Below, piece by piece: positions 34,832-45,053 of a stretch of DNA of 64,000 bases (its first letter is position 1; each line of letters starts with the position of its first letter). The DNA is from Paraburkholderia caffeinitolerans (GTDB taxonomy: Bacteria; Pseudomonadota; Gammaproteobacteria; Burkholderiales; Burkholderiaceae), in assembly GCF_902859945.1 (NCBI RefSeq), contig NZ_CADIKL010000004.1, positions 62,001 through 126,000 of the forward strand, in the 5' to 3' direction. The notes under the pieces were generated by a model. The model saw only the letters and a list, made by a program, of their open reading frames with translations, ran no database searches and was not told where the DNA came from. The position numbers and the translations under genes were made by a program.

Positions 34832-36859
34832 TCACTGGAAGATGCCAAGCAGGGTCTGGAACAGCGAGGCCGCCGTCTGGATCACCTTGCTGTTGGCCTG
34901 GTAGAGCTGCTGAAACTGCAGCAGATTGGCGGCCTCTTCGTCGAGGTTGACGCCTTGCACGGACTGCTGCTGCGAAGTGAGCTGCGTGACGAGCGATTGC
35001 TGCGAGGTGCTCGACGCCTTCAACTGGCTCGCCGTGTTGCCGATCGTGTTCACGTAGTTCGAGTACGCGTTCGTGAGCGTCTGCGAACCGGCGAACGCCG
35101 TGCCCGAGGTGAGGTTCGCGAGCGCGAGCGCATTGCGGCCGTCCTGCGCACCGCTCGTGTTCGGCGCGATGGTGAAGGTGTCGCCGTTCGCGGGCGCGCC
35201 CGTCATCGAGAAGCTCACGTTGTTGGCCGTGCCGCTGGTGTCGCCGCTGATGGCGATGGTCGCGCCCGTGCTCGGGTCGTACGGGATCGTCGTGGTGCTG
35301 CTCGTGATGGTGTACGGCGTGGGCGTGCTCGAGCCCGGCACCGTGACGGAGACCGTCGAGCCCACCGGGAATCCCGATAGCGTGCCGGTAGTCGATCCCG
35401 TGCCCGGAGCCGCATAGCTCAGTTGCAGGCCCGGCGAGGCCACGGCATAGCCCGCGCTGACCGTGCCCTGCGTGACGGTGGCCGTGCCCGTGTTGGTGCC
35501 GCCCGCCGTGACTAGAACGGGCGAGGCGGCCGCGATCAGCGACGGATCGCTCGTCGCGACGGCGAAGCTGTCGAGCGCGCCCGCAGTCGGCTGGATCGAG
35601 AACGAGTCGCCGTCGTTCATCGTGCCCGTCGACGTGATCGAAAGGCCGCTGCCCGTGGGCGCGAATGGATTGCCCTGGCTCGGCTGGGTGGTGGTCGTGT
35701 ACGTCGCGTTGGTGGTCGAGTCGGTGAGCGTCCACGTGCCGCCCGCCGCGCTCGAATACGAGAGCGTGTAGTTGTCGGTGGGCGGGTTCGCGGCGTTGGT
35801 GAGCGTGGCCGAGACCGCGCCGGTGCTGTTGGGGTTGTTGCCGAGATTAGCCGTGACCACCGGCCCGCTCACGGTAAACAGCGCGCCGCCCGCAGCGCCG
35901 CCGAGCGTGAGGCCGAGCGCGTTTTGCTGGTTCACCTGCGCGGCGAAGCTCGTGGCGATCGCGCCCAGTTGCGCCTGCGCCGGGTCCAGCGTGTTCTGCA
36001 TGAACGAGACGAGGCCGCCCACGGTGCCGCCCTGCAATGCCGCGCTGGAAAGCGGCTGCGCCTTGGCGGTCGAACCGGGCAAACCTTGCCATGCCACGGT
36101 CATTTCCGCGGGGTTGGCGTTGGAGGGCTGCGTGGTCAGGTTGTAGTTCTGCCCGCTCACCACGAGCGGCTGGCCGTTGCCGAGAAACACGCTATAGCCG
36201 CTGCTGTTCTGCACGACCTGCACGCCCACGAGCTGCGAAAGATTCGACACCGCGAGGTCGCGCTGGTCGAGCAACTGGTTCGGCGGCTGGCCCGCGCTGC
36301 TCGCCATCGAAATCTGCGTGTTGAGCTGCGCGATCTGCTGCGTGTAGGTGTTGATCTGCGTGACCGCGTTCGACAACTGCGTGTTCACGCTCTGGCGCAT
36401 CGCGTCGTACTGCTGGCCGGCGGCGTTGATCTGGTCGGCGAGCGACTGCGCGTCGGACAGCGCGGTCTGACGCGTGGCCGTGCTCGCGGGCGAGTTCGAC
36501 ACGTTCTGCAATCCGGAGAAGAACGTCGTGATCGACGTGGCGATCCCCGAGGTCGGGCTGCCCACGAGGTTCGAGAGCTGCGTGGCGAGCGTGTACGACG
36601 CGGTGAGCGCGCTGTTGCCCGATTGCGCATTGTTCAGCGCGGTCGTGAGGTACTGGCTATAGGCGCGCTGCACCGTGGCCGTGGTCACGCCGCCGCCCTG
36701 GTAGCCCGAGCCCGTGTACTGGCCGGCCGCTTCCTGGTAGACCGCGGTTTCCACGTTGTAGCCCGGCGTCGACGAATTGCTGATGTTCTGACCGGCGGTG
36801 GCAATGCCGACCTGGGCCGCCTGCAACCCGGAGAGCCCGATCGAGAAGATGTTGGACAT
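34832..36859 (-). CDS. flgK: FlgK, hook-associated protein 1
   Basis: 675 residues. The N-terminus (MSNIFSIGLSGLQAAQVGIA) and C-terminus (GVNLDEEAANLLQFQQLYQA) are the rod/hook-family terminal helices. The middle is a long Ser/Thr/Gly-rich surface domain. FlgK makes the first junction layer on the hook. The ATG at 36859 has AGGATC just upstream and a sigma-28 promoter further upstream. Confidence 0.97.
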   Translation of the reverse strand: MSNIFSIGLSGLQAAQVGIATAGQNISNSSTPGYNVETAVYQEAAGQYTGSGYQGGGVTTATVQRAYSQYLTTALNNAQSGNSALTASYTLATQLSNLVGSPTSGIATSITTFFSGLQNVSNSPASTATRQTALSDAQSLADQINAAGQQYDAMRQSVNTQLSNAVTQINTYTQQIAQLNTQISMASSAGQPPNQLLDQRDLAVSNLSQLVGVQVVQNSSGYSVFLGNGQPLVVSGQNYNLTTQPSNANPAEMTVAWQGLPGSTAKAQPLSSAALQGGTVGGLVSFMQNTLDPAQAQLGAIATSFAAQVNQQNALGLTLGGAAGGALFTVSGPVVTANLGNNPNSTGAVSATLTNAANPPTDNYTLSYSSAAGGTWTLTDSTTNATYTTTTQPSQGNPFAPTGSGLSITSTGTMNDGDSFSIQPTAGALDSFAVATSDPSLIAAASPVLVTAGGTNTGTATVTQGTVSAGYAVASPGLQLSYAAPGTGSTTGTLSGFPVGSTVSVTVPGSSTPTPYTITSSTTTIPYDPSTGATIAISGDTSGTANNVSFSMTGAPANGDTFTIAPNTSGAQDGRNALALANLTSGTAFAGSQTLTNAYSNYVNTIGNTASQLKASSTSQQSLVTQLTSQQQSVQGVNLDEEAANLLQFQQLYQANSKVIQTAASLFQTLLGIFQ

Positions 36860-36920
36860 GCTTGATCCTCAGGAGCGGCCTTGATGCAGTGTGTTCAGGC
36901 CGCGTGGATGAACCCATGTA

Positions 36921-36947
36921 ATAACGGCAGCGAGGCGCGGAAATTGA
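36921..36947 (-). promoter_or_regulatory. Sigma-28 promoter of flgK-flgL
   Basis: Minus-strand TCAATTTC (36947-36940), an 11-base spacer, and GCCGTTAT (36928-36921). Compare the consensus TAAAGTTT-N11-GCCGATAA. It sits about 60 bases upstream of flgK. Confidence 0.8.
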
Positions 36948-37025
36948 GCGCCTGCATGAGCATGTGTATGTGATTGGGCGCTCGCAGGCCGCGGCCGCCC
37001 GCCGTCCGCGGCCCGCTCGCGATGC

Positions 37026-37781
37026 TCAGGCGCGCTGGAACGCGCGGCGCTTCATTTCGAGCTGCGTGATGTAGCGCTGGAGACTGTTCTCCGCCGCGCC
37101 CGGCAGCGCCACGAATCGAAACCCGAGGTGATAGCGCCGCTCGCCATTGGGCAAGTCGATGAAGCGCAGCACCGCAAGCGCGAGATCCACGCGCAGCGTG
37201 CCGTGCGAGCGCAAGTCGAGTTCGACGTTCGCGAGCTTCAGCCCCATTTCGAACGTGGCCGCGCGCTCGTCGGTCGTGCGCAGGCCGATGCCGCCGAGCG
37301 ACAGGTCGTGCACCTCGAACTGGAAGCGCTCGCCGGTGGCGGGCAGCGCGCCCTTGCACAGGCAGGGCTCCAGCACCGGCGTATCGACGCGGAAATACTC
37401 GCGGCGCTGCATGTAGAAGAGCACCTCGGGGAAAGCGGCCTCGAACGCGGGGCGGCCTTCGAATTCGGTCTCGCGCGGCGTGGCGGTGGAGAATTCCACC
37501 CGCACGCCGTCGGGCGACGCGTGGAACTGGCAGCGCGCACTCGCGAGCACGTCGCGGTTCTGCTCGGGCAATGCGCCCCAGTCGAACACGAAGCTGCGCT
37601 CGCGCGTGTTCACGTCGAGGATGCGCGTGACCAACTGACCACCGCCATATTGCAGGGTCAGGAAATCGCCGCGAGTGGCGAGGTTGCGCAACTGCACGCC
37701 AACTTCCAGCGGGTTGCGCCGCCCATAGTCGGGGACTTCGTCCTCGGGAGCATGCTGTTGATTCGACTGAACGGTATTCAT
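37026..37781 (-). CDS. ycgR: YcgR-type flagellar brake protein, c-di-GMP-binding PilZ domain
   Basis: 251 residues. N-terminal YcgR domain (RRNPLEVGVQLRNLATRGDF). C-terminal PilZ domain has RREYFRVDTP and HDLSLGGIGLRTTD, the RxxxR and (D/N)xSxxG c-di-GMP motifs, both intact. When loaded, YcgR slows or biases the motor at MotA/FliG/FliM. It lies between flgK and flgJ on the same strand but has its own sigma-28 promoter, placing it in the late class. Confidence 0.94.
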   Translation of the reverse strand: MNTVQSNQQHAPEDEVPDYGRRNPLEVGVQLRNLATRGDFLTLQYGGGQLVTRILDVNTRERSFVFDWGALPEQNRDVLASARCQFHASPDGVRVEFSTATPRETEFEGRPAFEAAFPEVLFYMQRREYFRVDTPVLEPCLCKGALPATGERFQFEVHDLSLGGIGLRTTDERAATFEMGLKLANVELDLRSHGTLRVDLALAVLRFIDLPNGERRYHLGFRFVALPGAAENSLQRYITQLEMKRRAFQRA

Positions 37782-37886
37782 CGGCCTGGCGGAATTTCGT
37801 GGACATGCCGGCGCGCCGTGGGCTGAGCCCCCACACGCCGTCCTGGCGGTTCTCCCCGCCCGTGATTCTTTTGGATCTCGCCTGCA

Positions 37887-37913
37887 TTAGCGGCAAGCGC
37901 GGGCGGAAATTTA
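37887..37913 (-). promoter_or_regulatory. Sigma-28 promoter of ycgR
   Basis: Minus-strand TAAATTTC (37913-37906), an 11-base spacer, and GCCGCTAA (37894-37887), close to the sigma-28 consensus. The start of ycgR is about 105 bases downstream. Confidence 0.8.
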
Positions 37914-37958
37914 GGGGGATCGCACAAATATTCCACGCGCTGGCGCACAGGCGCGCGC

Positions 37959-38939
37959 TCAGGCCATCTGCTGCATGATCGACATGAGCTTTTTCGCGTA
38001 GTGCGGGTCAGTCGCGTAGCCCGCGCGCTGCATGCCGTGCGCGAAGCTTTCCGCGCTGCGCGAGTTGTTGATCACCGAGGCGTAGCGCGGGTTGTTCTTG
38101 AGCATGCTCGCGTAATCGGCCATCGCGTCGTCGTAGGAGTCGTAGGCGCGGAACTTCTCCACCACGCGGTGCGGCTCGCCGTTCACGTACTCGGTCGTCA
38201 TGGTCGAGACGGTCTTGCCGGTCCAGTCCTTGGTGGCCTTGATGCCGAACACGTTGTAGCTCGTCGAGCCGTCGGCCTTCATGATCTCGCGCTTGCCCCA
38301 GCCCGACTCCAGCGCCGCCTGGCCGACGATGAAGCGCGCCGGAATGCCGGTGGCCGCGCTCGCTTGCTGCGCGCCGCCCGCAAGCTTGTTCACGAAGGCG
38401 TCCACCTTTTCGTCGCCGTTGCCGCGCACCGGCGGCGTGAGCGCGCTATTGGCGTCCCAACCCTGCGAGCGGCCCAGCGCGCCGTTCGCAGCGGCGTTGC
38501 CGTAGGCGCGGCCCAGCGCGTTCAGCATCGCCAGGTTGCCTTCGTTGCCGTTGCCGCTGCCGCCCGCGCCCGACATCGCGCCGGAAATACCGCCAGCGCC
38601 ACCCGCACCCGCATCGCCGCCCATGCTGCGCATGAGCTGCTTGATCATCGCGTTCGCCACGCCAATGCCCTTATTCGACATCTGCTGCGCGAGCTGCTGG
38701 TCCATCATCGAAACGAACTGCGCGCCGTCCTTCGAGTCGAGCGGGCCGTCGTCGGGCGTCGCGTCGCGCATGCTCTTGAGCATCATCTGCGTGAACACGG
38801 CGTCGAACTGCTTCGCGGCCATCTTCACGCCCTGCTGCGGCGAGGCATTGGCGGCGGCGCGCATCGAGTTAAAGCCCTGCACATCCAGCGCGAAGCGGTT
38901 CGTGAGGTCGAGGCTGTTGCCGAGATTCGCGTTATCCAT
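37959..38939 (-). CDS. flgJ: FlgJ, rod-cap protein with peptidoglycan hydrolase domain
   Basis: 326 residues. The N-terminal rod-cap part (about 1-115: QFDAVFTQMMLKSMRDATPD, QFVSMMDQQLAQQMSNKG) is joined by a Gly/Asn-rich linker to a glucosaminidase domain (about 160-320). That domain carries the catalytic Glu in GQAALESGWGKREI and YNVFGIKATKDWTG. It opens the cell wall for rod growth. Dual-domain architecture is typical of beta- and gammaproteobacteria. Nine bases separate it from flgI upstream. Confidence 0.96.
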   Translation of the reverse strand: MDNANLGNSLDLTNRFALDVQGFNSMRAAANASPQQGVKMAAKQFDAVFTQMMLKSMRDATPDDGPLDSKDGAQFVSMMDQQLAQQMSNKGIGVANAMIKQLMRSMGGDAGAGGAGGISGAMSGAGGSGNGNEGNLAMLNALGRAYGNAAANGALGRSQGWDANSALTPPVRGNGDEKVDAFVNKLAGGAQQASAATGIPARFIVGQAALESGWGKREIMKADGSTSYNVFGIKATKDWTGKTVSTMTTEYVNGEPHRVVEKFRAYDSYDDAMADYASMLKNNPRYASVINNSRSAESFAHGMQRAGYATDPHYAKKLMSIMQQMA

Positions 38940-38948
38940 GCTGGCTCC

Positions 38949-40148
38949 CTAAATAATCTGAAGATCGGCGCGCAACGCGCCTGCCGCCTTCATCGCCTGC
39001 AGGATCGACATGAGGTCCGCGGGCGTCGCGCCCAGCGCGTTGAGCGCCTTCACGACTTCCGCGAGATTGGCGCCCGCCGTCACGAGCTTGAGCGATCCGT
39101 TGTCCTGCTTCAACTGGATCTGCGACTGGCGCGCCGCCACGGTGGTGCCGTTCGAGAACGCGCCGGGCTGGCTCACCGCCGTCTGCGTGTTCACGACCAC
39201 GGAGAGATTGCCGTGCGCGACCGCGCAGCTATCGAGCGTGACCATCTGGTTCATCACGATCGAGCCGGTGCGCGCGTTGAGAATCACCTTCGCCGCCGGC
39301 TGCGCCGGACGCACGTCGAGATTCTGGATTTGCGCGATGAAGCCCACTTGCTCCGCGGGATTGAGCGGGCCGTGCACCTGGATCGTGCGGCCGTCCACGG
39401 CCGCCGCGACGCCCTGGCCGAACATGTTGTTGATCGCCGCCACGATGCGCTGGGTCGTGTCGTAATCCATGTCGTTGACTTCCATCTGCAGGATGCCGCC
39501 CGCCTGCGTGACGGGCGACGGCACTGCGCGCTCCACGGTTGCGCCGCCCGAGATGCGGCCCGCCGCAAGCTGGTTCACCTGCACCTTGCTGCCGTTGGCC
39601 GACGCGCCCGCGCCGCCCACCGCCACATTGCCCTGCGCGATGGCGTAGACCTGGCCATCGGCGCCCTTAAGCGGCGTGAGCAGCAGCGTGCCGCCGCGAA
39701 TGCTCTTGGCGTTGGCGAGGGAGGACACCGTCACGTCGATCTGCTCGCCGGGTCGCGCGAACGGCGGCAGCGTGGCGGTCACGATCACGGCCGCGACGTT
39801 CTTCAACTGCATGTTGTTGAGCGTCTGCGAGGAGCCCGTCGCGCTCGACGTGTTGTTGATCGAGATGCCCAGGTTCGCGAGCATGTTCGCGAGCGTCTGG
39901 GTCGTGAACGGCGCCTGGGTGGTCTGGTCGCCGGTGCCGTCGAGACCGACCACGAGGCCATAGCCGATCAGCGGGTTGTCGCGCACGCCGGAGATCGACA
40001 CGAGGTCTTTCACGCGCTCGGCATGCGCGGGCACGGCGTAGGCCAGCAACGCGCCGCACGCGAAGATGAGGCCGACCACGAAGCCCAGTGCGGTGAGCAG
40101 GTCCTTCACGCGCGAGCGGCGCGTGTGGCGGAAACGGATCTTTACCAT
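38949..40148 (-). CDS. flgI: FlgI, flagellar P-ring protein
   Basis: 399 residues, periplasmic. The signal region ends near [12 protein letters not shown] after a long arginine-rich leader ([18 protein letters not shown]). The conserved core reads [20 protein letters not shown] and [20 protein letters not shown]. It forms the peptidoglycan bushing for the rod. Its start overlaps the flgH end by 7 bases. Confidence 0.97.
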   Translation of the reverse strand: MVKIRFRHTRRSRVKDLLTALGFVVGLIFACGALLAYAVPAHAERVKDLVSISGVRDNPLIGYGLVVGLDGTGDQTTQAPFTTQTLANMLANLGISINNTSSATGSSQTLNNMQLKNVAAVIVTATLPPFARPGEQIDVTVSSLANAKSIRGGTLLLTPLKGADGQVYAIAQGNVAVGGAGASANGSKVQVNQLAAGRISGGATVERAVPSPVTQAGGILQMEVNDMDYDTTQRIVAAINNMFGQGVAAAVDGRTIQVHGPLNPAEQVGFIAQIQNLDVRPAQPAAKVILNARTGSIVMNQMVTLDSCAVAHGNLSVVVNTQTAVSQPGAFSNGTTVAARQSQIQLKQDNGSLKLVTAGANLAEVVKALNALGATPADLMSILQAMKAAGALRADLQII

Positions 40149-40867
40149 GGCGCGAGATTCAGGAAAAAGCGTTGCAGCCAGCCCATGGTCTCGGCTTCGT
40201 CGATCACGCCTTTCGCGGAGTATTCGATCCTCGCGTCGGCCACATCGGTCGAGAGCACGGAGTTGTCGCCGGCCACGGTGTTCGGGTTCACCACGCCGGA
40301 GAAGCGTACGAATTCGTTGCCCTGGTTGATCAGCATCTGCTTTTCGCCCGAGACCACGAGGTTGCCGTTGGGCAGCACGTTCGTCACGGTCACGGTGATC
40401 ACGCCCGTGAAGGTGTTCGATGCGTTCGCGCCGCCCGTGGCGTCGAACTGGTTCGTGCCTGAAGCCGTGAGATTCATGCGCGTGAAGAAGCCCGGCGCAA
40501 AGCCGGCGACCGGCGCGGCCAGGCCCGTGCTGCCGCCGCGCTTGGTGTTCGCGCCCGAGGATTTGGTCGCGTTGATGTTTTCGGAAATGACGATGGTGAG
40601 AATGTCGCCGATATTGCGCGGGCGCTGATCCTCGAAGAGCGGCCGTCCTACGTAGCCGGGGTTGTAGATCGACCCCGGCGAGCTGTTGACCGGCGGCGAA
40701 GGCGGCACGGCCGTCATCGGCTGCTGGGTGATCGGCTGCCGGTTCGGGATATAGGCGCAGCCCGCCAGCGTGGCGAGCGCGATGGCCGCCACGGTGGTGT
40801 GCAGGCTCGCTCGCGCACGCGTGTGCGCGGCGTGCTGGCGAGCGGGGTTTCGTACGGACGGGCTCAT
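40142..40867 (-). CDS. flgH: FlgH, flagellar L-ring lipoprotein
   Basis: 241 residues. Lipobox LATLAGC with the lipidated Cys at about residue 37. The family core [20 protein letters not shown] and the C-terminal FLNLAPW are present. It forms the outer-membrane ring. ATG 40867 is used; a TTG two codons upstream would overlap the flgG stop. Confidence 0.97.
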   Translation of the reverse strand: MSPSVRNPARQHAAHTRARASLHTTVAAIALATLAGCAYIPNRQPITQQPMTAVPPSPPVNSSPGSIYNPGYVGRPLFEDQRPRNIGDILTIVISENINATKSSGANTKRGGSTGLAAPVAGFAPGFFTRMNLTASGTNQFDATGGANASNTFTGVITVTVTNVLPNGNLVVSGEKQMLINQGNEFVRFSGVVNPNTVAGDNSVLSTDVADARIEYSAKGVIDEAETMGWLQRFFLNLAPW

Positions 40868-40869
40868 GC

Positions 40870-41658
40870 TCAAACCTGCATCTGGCTCAGCGTCTGCAGC
40901 ATCTGGTCGGAGGTCGTGACCGCCTTGCTGTTGATCTCGTAGGCGCGCTGCGTCTCGATCATGTTCACGAGCTCTTGCACCACGTTCACGTTCGAGGCTT
41001 CCACGTAGCCCTGGTTGAGCGTACCCGAGCCGTTGAGGCCCGGCGTGGTCACCGTGGGCGCGCCCGACGAGGCGGTTTCCGAGAGCAGGTTCTGGCCGTT
41101 GCTCTGCAAGCCGGCCGGATTGATGAACATGGCCAGTTGCAGCGAGCCGACCGTGGTGTTGTTCGCCGAGCCGGGCGTGGTGACCGTCACCACGCCGTCG
41201 CTGCCGATGGTGAGCGAGGTGGCGTTGGCGGGCACCGTGATGGTGGGCAGCACCGGATAGCCGCTCGACGTCACGAGCTGGCCCTGCGAGTTGGTCTGAA
41301 ACGAGCCGTCGCGCGTGTAGGCCGTGGTGCCGTCGGGCATCTGCACCTGGAGAAAGCCCGCGCCGTTGATGGCCACGTCTTTCGAGTTGCCGGTCTGCTG
41401 CAGGTTGCCCTGGGTGTAGAGGCGCTCGGTGGCGACCTGCTGCACGCCCGTGCCCACCTGGCTGCCCGAGGGCAGCTCGGTGGTCTGCGTGGAGTTCGCG
41501 CCCGGCTGGCGCAACGTCTGGTACATGAGGTCCTCGAACACCGCGCGCGAGCCCTTGAAGCCATTGGTGCTCACGTTCGCGAGATTGTTGGAGATCACGT
41601 CCATTTGCGCCTGCTGCGCATTCATGCCGGTGGCGGCGATATAGAGCGATCGGTTCAC
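40870..41658 (-). CDS. flgG: FlgG, distal rod protein
   Basis: 262 residues. Rod/hook N-terminus [20 protein letters not shown] with [16 protein letters not shown], and C-terminus [20 protein letters not shown]. Builds the distal rod. It starts with GTG at 41658, preceded by GGAGAAAGACACC, which supports that codon. Confidence 0.97.
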   Translation of the reverse strand: MNRSLYIAATGMNAQQAQMDVISNNLANVSTNGFKGSRAVFEDLMYQTLRQPGANSTQTTELPSGSQVGTGVQQVATERLYTQGNLQQTGNSKDVAINGAGFLQVQMPDGTTAYTRDGSFQTNSQGQLVTSSGYPVLPTITVPANATSLTIGSDGVVTVTTPGSANNTTVGSLQLAMFINPAGLQSNGQNLLSETASSGAPTVTTPGLNGSGTLNQGYVEASNVNVVQELVNMIETQRAYEINSKAVTTSDQMLQTLSQMQV

Positions 41659-41706
41659 GGTGTCTTTCTCCGGGAAGGCTTAAGGCTTTGGGCTTAAGGC
41701 TTGGGC

Positions 41707-42465
41707 TTAGCTGAAGTTGAGCAGCTGGTTAGCGCTCTGTTCGTTCTGGTCGGCGGTTTGCAGCAGCTTGGTCTGCATTTGAAACTGGCGCGCGTTGTCG
41801 ATCATCGAGACCATCGCCGCGACCGGACTCACGTTGCTGCCTTCGAGCGACTCGGTTGCAATCTGCACGCTCGGGTCGGCGTCGGCGGGGTTGCCGTCGC
41901 CGGTGCGAAACAGGCCATCGTCGCCCCGCGTGAGCGAGCCCGCGGGCGGGTTCACGAACTTGATCTGATCGATCATGGCGATGGCGCTCGCGGGGCTACC
42001 CGGCGCAATCGCCGAAACTGTGCCGTCCTGGCCGATCGTGACCGCCGAGCCCGGCGGCACCGCGATCGGGCCGCCGCCGCCGATCACCTGGTAATTCGCG
42101 GCGGTCACGAGCTGGCCGTTCTCGTCCACGTGCAGATTGCCCGCGCGCGTGTAGGCCTCGTTGCCGTCCGGGGTCAGCACGGAGATGAAGCCCGAGCCCT
42201 GGATGGCGATGTCGAGCGGGTTGCCGGTGCGCGAGATCGCGCCGGGCGTCATGTCCGCGCCGGGCGTGGCCGACAGCACGAAGGTGCGCGTGGTCGTGTT
42301 GTTCACGCTCGAACCGTCGCCGAACGACATCGGCACGGAGCGGAAATTCGCGAGCTGCGCGCGAAAGCCCGTGGTCGAAACGTTCGCGAGGTTGTTCGCG
42401 ACTACGGCCTGCTGCTCGAGCGCCTGGCTGGCGCCCGTCATCGCGGTGTAGATCAGTCGGTCCAT
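41707..42465 (-). CDS. flgF: FlgF, proximal rod protein
   Basis: 252 residues. N-terminus MDRLIYTAMTGASQALEQQA then [18 protein letters not shown]-terminus VAAMVSMIDNARQFQMQTKL. Typical FlgF with the SSVN-type variable core. Lies 48 bases upstream of flgG in the same transcript. Confidence 0.96.
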   Translation of the reverse strand: MDRLIYTAMTGASQALEQQAVVANNLANVSTTGFRAQLANFRSVPMSFGDGSSVNNTTTRTFVLSATPGADMTPGAISRTGNPLDIAIQGSGFISVLTPDGNEAYTRAGNLHVDENGQLVTAANYQVIGGGGPIAVPPGSAVTIGQDGTVSAIAPGSPASAIAMIDQIKFVNPPAGSLTRGDDGLFRTGDGNPADADPSVQIATESLEGSNVSPVAAMVSMIDNARQFQMQTKLLQTADQNEQSANQLLNFS

Positions 42466-42502
42466 GATGTGCCCGGTGTCGTCTTATCAGGAGAGCGTGT
42501 GC

Positions 42503-43756
42503 TTACATCTGCAGCAGCGTCTGGTCGACGGTCTGCTGCGTCTTGATGGTCTGCGCGTTCGCCTGGTAGTTGCGCTGCGCCGTGATCAGGTCGACCAGCT
42601 GGTTCGTGAGGTCGACGTTCGACGACTCCACCGCGCCGCCCGTAAGCGTGCCGTGGTTGGTGCTGCCGGGCGTGGAGACCTGCGGCACGCCCGAGGCGGC
42701 CGTTTGCTGGAACTGGTTGCCGCCGAGGTTCAACAGCCCGTTCGGATTGTTGAAGTTGGCAAGCACGACCTGGCCGAGCGTCTTGGTCTGGCCGTTCGAG
42801 TAGTTGCCGGTGATGGTGCCGTCCGAGCCGATCGTGAAGTTCGACAGCGTGCCGCTCGCATAGCCGTCCTGCGCGAGGTTGTTCACGCCGTTGGCGCTGC
42901 CGTACTGCGTCGTGCCCGCGAAGTTCAGCGTGATCGCCTGGTTGGTCTTCGAGCCGTCGGTCGGGTTGATCGTGATGGGAATCTCGCCGAGCGTGGTGGG
43001 CGCGCCCGTCGAATCAGCCGTGCTCAGGAGCTTGCCGGCGTTGTCGAACGTCATCGTGCCCACGGCCGTGGACGGCACCGCGCCCGCCGCGCCCGAGTAG
43101 ACGCTCCACTGCTGGTTGCCGCTCGCGTCGAGGCCGCCCTTCACGAAATACATGTTGATCTGCTGCGTGCCGCCCAGCGAGTCGTAGGCCGTGATCGACG
43201 TCGAGTAGTTGTAGGTGTTCGAGTTGGCAGCGTCGAACGGCGTCCCGGCGGGCGTAGTGGACTGCGCGTTGAGGTTCAGCTGCGCCGTGATGCTGGTCGT
43301 CGTGACCGGCGAGATATTGGTCGTCGGCACCTGGAGCGGCACCGTCTGCGCCGAGTTCACCACGCCGTTCGTGCCCGCGCCATAGCCCATCAACTGAAGG
43401 CCCGAGGCATCGGTGATATAGCCGTCCTTGTTGAGCTGGAACACGCCGTTGCGCGAGTACGTAACCGTGCCGTTGTTCGACATCTGGTAGAAGCCGTTGC
43501 CGTTGATGGCGACGTCGAGCGCCTGGCCAGTCGTGGTGATCGTGCCTTGCGAGAAGTTCTGCTGCACTTGCGAAAGCGCCGCGCCCAGGCCGATCTGCGT
43601 GTTGACCGCCGTGGCGACGGTGTTCGCGTAGACATCGGCGAACTGCGCGGTGCTCTGCTTGAAGCCCACCGTGTTCGCGTTGGCGATGTTGTTGCCGATG
43701 ACGTCGAGGTCGTTCGACGCTGCGGCGAGGCCGCTCAATCCTTGCTGGTAGCCCAT
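42503..43756 (-). CDS. flgE: FlgE, hook protein
   Basis: 417 residues. N-terminus MGYQQGLSGLAAASNDLDVI with GNNIANANTVGFKQS, and C-terminus VDLTNQLVDLITAQRNYQAN plus QTVDQTLLQM. Polymerises into the hook. Length is that of a short (about 400-residue) FlgE. Confidence 0.97.
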   Translation of the reverse strand: MGYQQGLSGLAAASNDLDVIGNNIANANTVGFKQSTAQFADVYANTVATAVNTQIGLGAALSQVQQNFSQGTITTTGQALDVAINGNGFYQMSNNGTVTYSRNGVFQLNKDGYITDASGLQLMGYGAGTNGVVNSAQTVPLQVPTTNISPVTTTSITAQLNLNAQSTTPAGTPFDAANSNTYNYSTSITAYDSLGGTQQINMYFVKGGLDASGNQQWSVYSGAAGAVPSTAVGTMTFDNAGKLLSTADSTGAPTTLGEIPITINPTDGSKTNQAITLNFAGTTQYGSANGVNNLAQDGYASGTLSNFTIGSDGTITGNYSNGQTKTLGQVVLANFNNPNGLLNLGGNQFQQTAASGVPQVSTPGSTNHGTLTGGAVESSNVDLTNQLVDLITAQRNYQANAQTIKTQQTVDQTLLQM

Positions 43757-43787
43757 GAGTATCGACTCCGCTTATGTCTTGTCTGGT

Positions 43788-44510
43788 TCAGAGAATGCCG
43801 GCCACGCCCGAGAGCGAAACCGTCTTGCCGTTGGCGAGCGAGAGGCCCGCGCCGCCGTCCGATTGCTGGATCACGCCCTGCACCTTGCTCGCGACGAGCG
43901 CCGTGGCGGTGGCGGCCTGGCCGTTGACGATCGCGCTCGCGCTCACGGTGTAGTTGCCGTCGGCCACCGCGTTGCCCGCCGCATCGGTACCGTTCCAGGT
44001 GATGGGCACGGTGCCCGCCGACTGCGCGCCGAGATCGAGCGTGTTGACGACCTGGCCCGCCGAGTTGGTGATCGTGAGCTTCACGTCCGAGGCCGCCGAG
44101 GGCAGCGTCACACCCAGTTGCGGCGCCGCGCCGCTCGTCACCGTCATGCTGTTGCCGGGCGCGAGCACGGTCGAGCCGATCAGCAGCGCGGCCTGTGCGT
44201 TCTGCCCCGCCGAAAGCTGCGTCGACAGCGACGAGAGCGACGTGTTGAGCTGCTGGATGCCCGTGACCGTGTTGATCTGGGCAAGCTGCGAGGTCATCTG
44301 CGAGCTGTCCATCGGATTGGTCGGATCCTGGTTCTGCAACTGCGTGACGAGCAATTGCAGGAAGGTGTTCTGCAAGTCGGTGCCGCTCGTGCTGCCCGTG
44401 CCGCTGGTCGAGGATGCGCCCGACGCAGCCGCCGTGGGATTCATGGTGTCGAGCAGTTGCTGCGACACGGTGGCGGTGCTGCCGCCGATGGTGGTGTTGC
44501 TGGAGGTCAA
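43788..44510 (-). CDS. flgD: FlgD, hook-cap/scaffold protein
   Basis: 240 residues. The N-terminal FlgD signature FLQLLVTQLQNQDPTNPMDS is at about residue 50, followed by Ig-like domains (VPITWNGTDAAGNAVADGNY). The frame begins with TTG at 44510 preceded by GGAGACCACG, giving MTSSNTTIGG; no ATG precedes the conserved segment. Caps the growing hook. Confidence 0.95.
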   Translation of the reverse strand: MTSSNTTIGGSTATVSQQLLDTMNPTAAASGASSTSGTGSTSGTDLQNTFLQLLVTQLQNQDPTNPMDSSQMTSQLAQINTVTGIQQLNTSLSSLSTQLSAGQNAQAALLIGSTVLAPGNSMTVTSGAAPQLGVTLPSAASDVKLTITNSAGQVVNTLDLGAQSAGTVPITWNGTDAAGNAVADGNYTVSASAIVNGQAATATALVASKVQGVIQQSDGGAGLSLANGKTVSLSGVAGIL

Positions 44511-44566
44511 CGTGGTCTCCGCTCGATGTTTCGGTGTGGTTCGGTGTGCCCTGGGCCCGGATTTCT

Positions 44567-44614
44567 GCTCAGGTCTCGGCTCAGGTGCCAGCTCAGGTCT
44601 CGGCTCAGGTGCCG
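44567..44614 (-). repeat. 24-bp direct duplication at the flgC 3' end
   Basis: GCTCAGGTCTCGGCTCAGGTGCC(A/G) occurs twice in tandem, itself made of two 12-base halves sharing GCTCAGGT. It spans the last four flgC codons and the flgC-flgD gap. It looks like slippage or duplication in non-coding spacer. Confidence 0.8.
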
Positions 44615-45030
44615 ATGGTCAGGGTCTTGAGCATCAGCGTCTTCGCGGTGTTCAGCGTCTCGATGTTGGCCTGATACGAGCGCGAGGCCGAAATCATGTT
44701 CACCATCTCCTGCACCGGGTCCACGTTCGGCATCGAGACGTAGCCGTTGGCGTCCGCTGCGGGGTTGTCGGGCTCGTAGCTCTGCTTCATGGGCGTCGGG
44801 TCGTCGATCACGCCGGTCACCTTCACGCCGCCCACCTGCTGGCCCGACGCGGTGCGCGCGCCGCCGAGCGGGTCGACCGCGAACACGACCTGCTTGGCCT
44901 TGTAGGGCTGGCCGTCGGGGCCGGTCGTGCTGTCGGCGTTGGCGAGATTGGACGCCGTCACGTTCAGACGCTGCGATTGCGCCGACATGGCGGAGCCCGC
45001 AACGCTGAAAATGTTCATCAGGGATGGCAT
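44605..45030 (-). CDS. flgC: FlgC, proximal rod protein
   Basis: 141 residues. N-terminus [20 protein letters not shown] with [14 protein letters not shown], and C-terminus [20 protein letters not shown]. Full length. Follows flgB by 23 bases. Confidence 0.96.
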   Translation of the reverse strand: MPSLMNIFSVAGSAMSAQSQRLNVTASNLANADSTTGPDGQPYKAKQVVFAVDPLGGARTASGQQVGGVKVTGVIDDPTPMKQSYEPDNPAADANGYVSMPNVDPVQEMVNMISASRSYQANIETLNTAKTLMLKTLTIGT

Positions 45031-45053
45031 GGTTTCGTTGTCCTTCAGTTCAT

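Noticed and set aside
36982..37010. Intrinsic terminator after ycgR
   Set aside because: A GC-rich stem (GCCGCGG/CCGCGGC) is present, but no T-run follows on the minus strand.
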